A DNA stretch of 6,547 nt from Patescibacteria group bacterium. Lineage in GTDB: Bacteria > Patescibacteriota > Gracilibacteria > UBA1369 > JAHJTR01. The position numbers and the translations under genes are program-made. Position 1 is the stretch's first letter, and the number at the start of each line of letters is the position of its first letter. The notes beneath the pieces are model-generated. The model made no database searches and was not told the DNA's origin. It saw only the letters and a program-made list of their open reading frames with translations. Location of the stretch: the NCBI GenBank assembly GCA_018829865.1, contig JAHJTR010000095.1:1-6547 (forward strand), read 5' to 3'. Shown one piece after another: positions 5,677 to 6,547 of the stretch.

Positions 5677-6471
5677 TTATAAGTTTTTTAAGAATATCGG
5701 AGTTATATTTTCCGCTTTTGCCGTCTTTTCGTCAATCTCAACCAGCACCGCATTAAAAAAAGAACTTCCTTCAACGGTAATTTCGTGTTTTGTTGGCAAT
5801 TGATACAAAAATTTATCAATTATCGACTCTTTATCAATGCCAATAATTGAATCTTCTTTCCCCACCATCCCAACATCGCTGATATAAGCGGTTCCTTTAT
5901 CAGTAACATGATGATCAGCAGTTTGCACATGAGTATGAGTACCAAGCACCGCACTAACTCTCCCGTCAAGATAATGTTTAAGTGTAATTTTTTCAGAGGT
6001 AGCCTCTGCATGAAAATCCACAATAACAGCCGCATAATCTCCTTTATTCTCTTTTAATATTTCATCCGCAGCTCTGAAAGGGCAATCAATATCAGGCTTC
6101 AAAAACACTCTGCCCTGCAAATTAATAATCAGAATCTTCAAACCATTTTTAATCTCAACAATTTTATGCCCCATGCCCGGCACACCCTTGGGATAATTAG
6201 CAGGTCTAACCAATCTCGCATCTTCCTCATCCAGATACGCAAGAGTCTCCTTAAACTTCCACACATGATTCCCCGCAGTAAAAAAATCAACCCCACATTC
6301 ATGCATTTCATCCATATTCTTAATCGTCATCCCTTTGCCATGACTCAAATTTTCACCATTCATAATTGTAAAATCGATCTCATATTTCTTTTTCAGTTCA
6401 GGTAGGAGTTTGGAGACAGCCATCCGACCTTGGCGGCCAACCGTGTCACCAATAAATAGTATTTTTATCAT
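5677..6471 (-). CDS. ymdB: YmdB-type metallophosphoesterase (TIGR00282 family, 264 aa)
   Basis: This is a cytoplasmic calcineurin-like phosphoesterase of the YmdB family. The B. subtilis member hydrolyses 2',3'-cyclic nucleotides and affects biofilm and motility choices and RNA turnover. The metal-binding motifs appear in order: GD at 8-9, NGEN at 38-41, GNHVW at 67-71, DFHAEATSEK at 152-161 (H154) and GTHTHVQTAD at 177-186 (H179, H181). These correspond to the two-metal site of the family. At 264 residues it is the family's usual length and looks complete. The ATG is secure because an in-frame TAA lies four codons upstream. No SD is visible. It is the first gene in the window of a unit continuing into ctpA after 2 bases. 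In many bacteria ymdB follows the RNase Y gene; here the upstream neighbour is outside the window, so that link cannot be checked. Confidence 0.96.
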   Translation of the reverse strand: MIKILFIGDTVGRQGRMAVSKLLPELKKKYEIDFTIMNGENLSHGKGMTIKNMDEMHECGVDFFTAGNHVWKFKETLAYLDEEDARLVRPANYPKGVPGMGHKIVEIKNGLKILIINLQGRVFLKPDIDCPFRAADEILKENKGDYAAVIVDFHAEATSEKITLKHYLDGRVSAVLGTHTHVQTADHHVTDKGTAYISDVGMVGKEDSIIGIDKESIIDKFLYQLPTKHEITVEGSSFFNAVLVEIDEKTAKAENITPIFLKNL

Positions 6472-6514
6472 AAAATTTAATTAAAAATCAGCTAGAAGGG
6501 TAACAGATAGGGTG

Positions 6515-6530
6515 CCAACGGGCAAGTTGG
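6515..6530. other. Small 5-bp hairpin upstream of ymdB
   Basis: CCAAC (6515-6519) pairs with GTTGG (6526-6530) around a GGGCAA loop, 44 to 59 bases before the ymdB ATG. There is no T run next to it, so it is not a clear terminator. It may be part of the ymdB leader or of the intergenic space after an upstream gene. The remaining bases from 6472 to the window edge show nothing I can support. Confidence 0.25.
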
Positions 6531-6547
6531 GATAATATGTTCATAGC

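Noticed and set aside
374..6405. Many plus-strand open frames of 60-120 codons opposite the minus-strand genes
   Set aside because: Their products are rich in Phe, Ile, His and Ser runs typical of antisense translation. They lie entirely within well-supported genes and have no recognisable domains.
13..6471. Possible use of UGA as glycine (code 25), known in some Gracilibacteria and Absconditabacteria
   Set aside because: No TGA occurs inside about 2,040 codons of the six genes, and conserved glycines (for example in the PspC and S41 motifs) use GGN codons. A UGA-glycine genome would show many internal TGAs.
3712..6525. Shared 8-mer ACGGGCAA at 3712-3719 and 6518-6525, both upstream of transcription units
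   Set aside because: An 8-base match between two spots in 6.5 kb is expected by chance, and the flanking bases differ.
6532..6537. TATTAT on the minus strand as the -10 box of the ymdB unit
   Set aside because: The matching -35 region would lie outside the window, so it cannot be judged.
6490..6547. Open minus-strand frames at the window edge as the tail of an upstream gene or an 18-codon peptide
   Set aside because: Two frames are open over fewer than 20 codons, both rich in Pro/Cys and unlike a protein end, and there is no SD. This is too short to support a gene.

Overview
The window is a compact, AT-rich bacterial stretch carrying six supported genes. Five lie on the minus strand and one on the plus strand. 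The mix suggests a streamlined bacterium of the Candidate Phyla Radiation (Patescibacteria), perhaps the Peregrinibacteria/Gracilibacteria side. The reasons are tiny intergenic gaps, a solitary PspC-domain protein, a winged-helix regulator with no receiver domain, a very large lysine-rich protein I cannot assign, and no Shine-Dalgarno sequence before any of the six starts. This placement is inference from style and protein flavour; no rRNA or marker gene is present. All six genes end in TAA or TAG. None of the reading frames needs UGA as a sense codon, so the glycine code known from some relatives does not apply.

Layout, left to right. 13-3642 (minus) is a two-gene unit: a 110-residue helical protein, then a 1097-residue protein. 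They share a reading frame and are separated only by tandem TAATAA stops. A strong sigma70-type promoter (TTCACA, 17 bases, TATAAT with an extended TG) sits just upstream at 3668-3696. The large protein has long helical stretches, a small beta-rich module near residue 200, a Gly/Ala-rich hydrophobic island at about 645-800, eight ungapped 11-residue repeats at 874-961, and a second beta-rich module near the C-terminus. The space from 3643 to 3841 holds this promoter and a GC-rich block, with no gene visible.

3842-4437 is a divergent pair. A 63-residue PspC-domain membrane protein (minus) and a 98-residue OmpR/PhoB-type DNA-binding protein (plus) share a 107-base intergenic region. That region carries an 11-bp direct repeat with a 20-bp period and a long imperfect hairpin with a T8 tract on the minus side. 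This looks like a small, possibly self-regulating envelope-linked module.

4445-6471 (minus) is a tight two-gene unit: a YmdB-type metallophosphoesterase followed 2 bases later by a membrane-anchored S41 C-terminal processing protease with an intact Ser-Lys-Gln catalytic set. It converges with the winged-helix gene, with a 7-base gap between the stops. The last 76 bases upstream of ymdB hold a small hairpin and no gene I can support.

The candidate for something undescribed is the 110-residue/1097-residue pair. The rest are recognisable families in slightly unusual arrangements.
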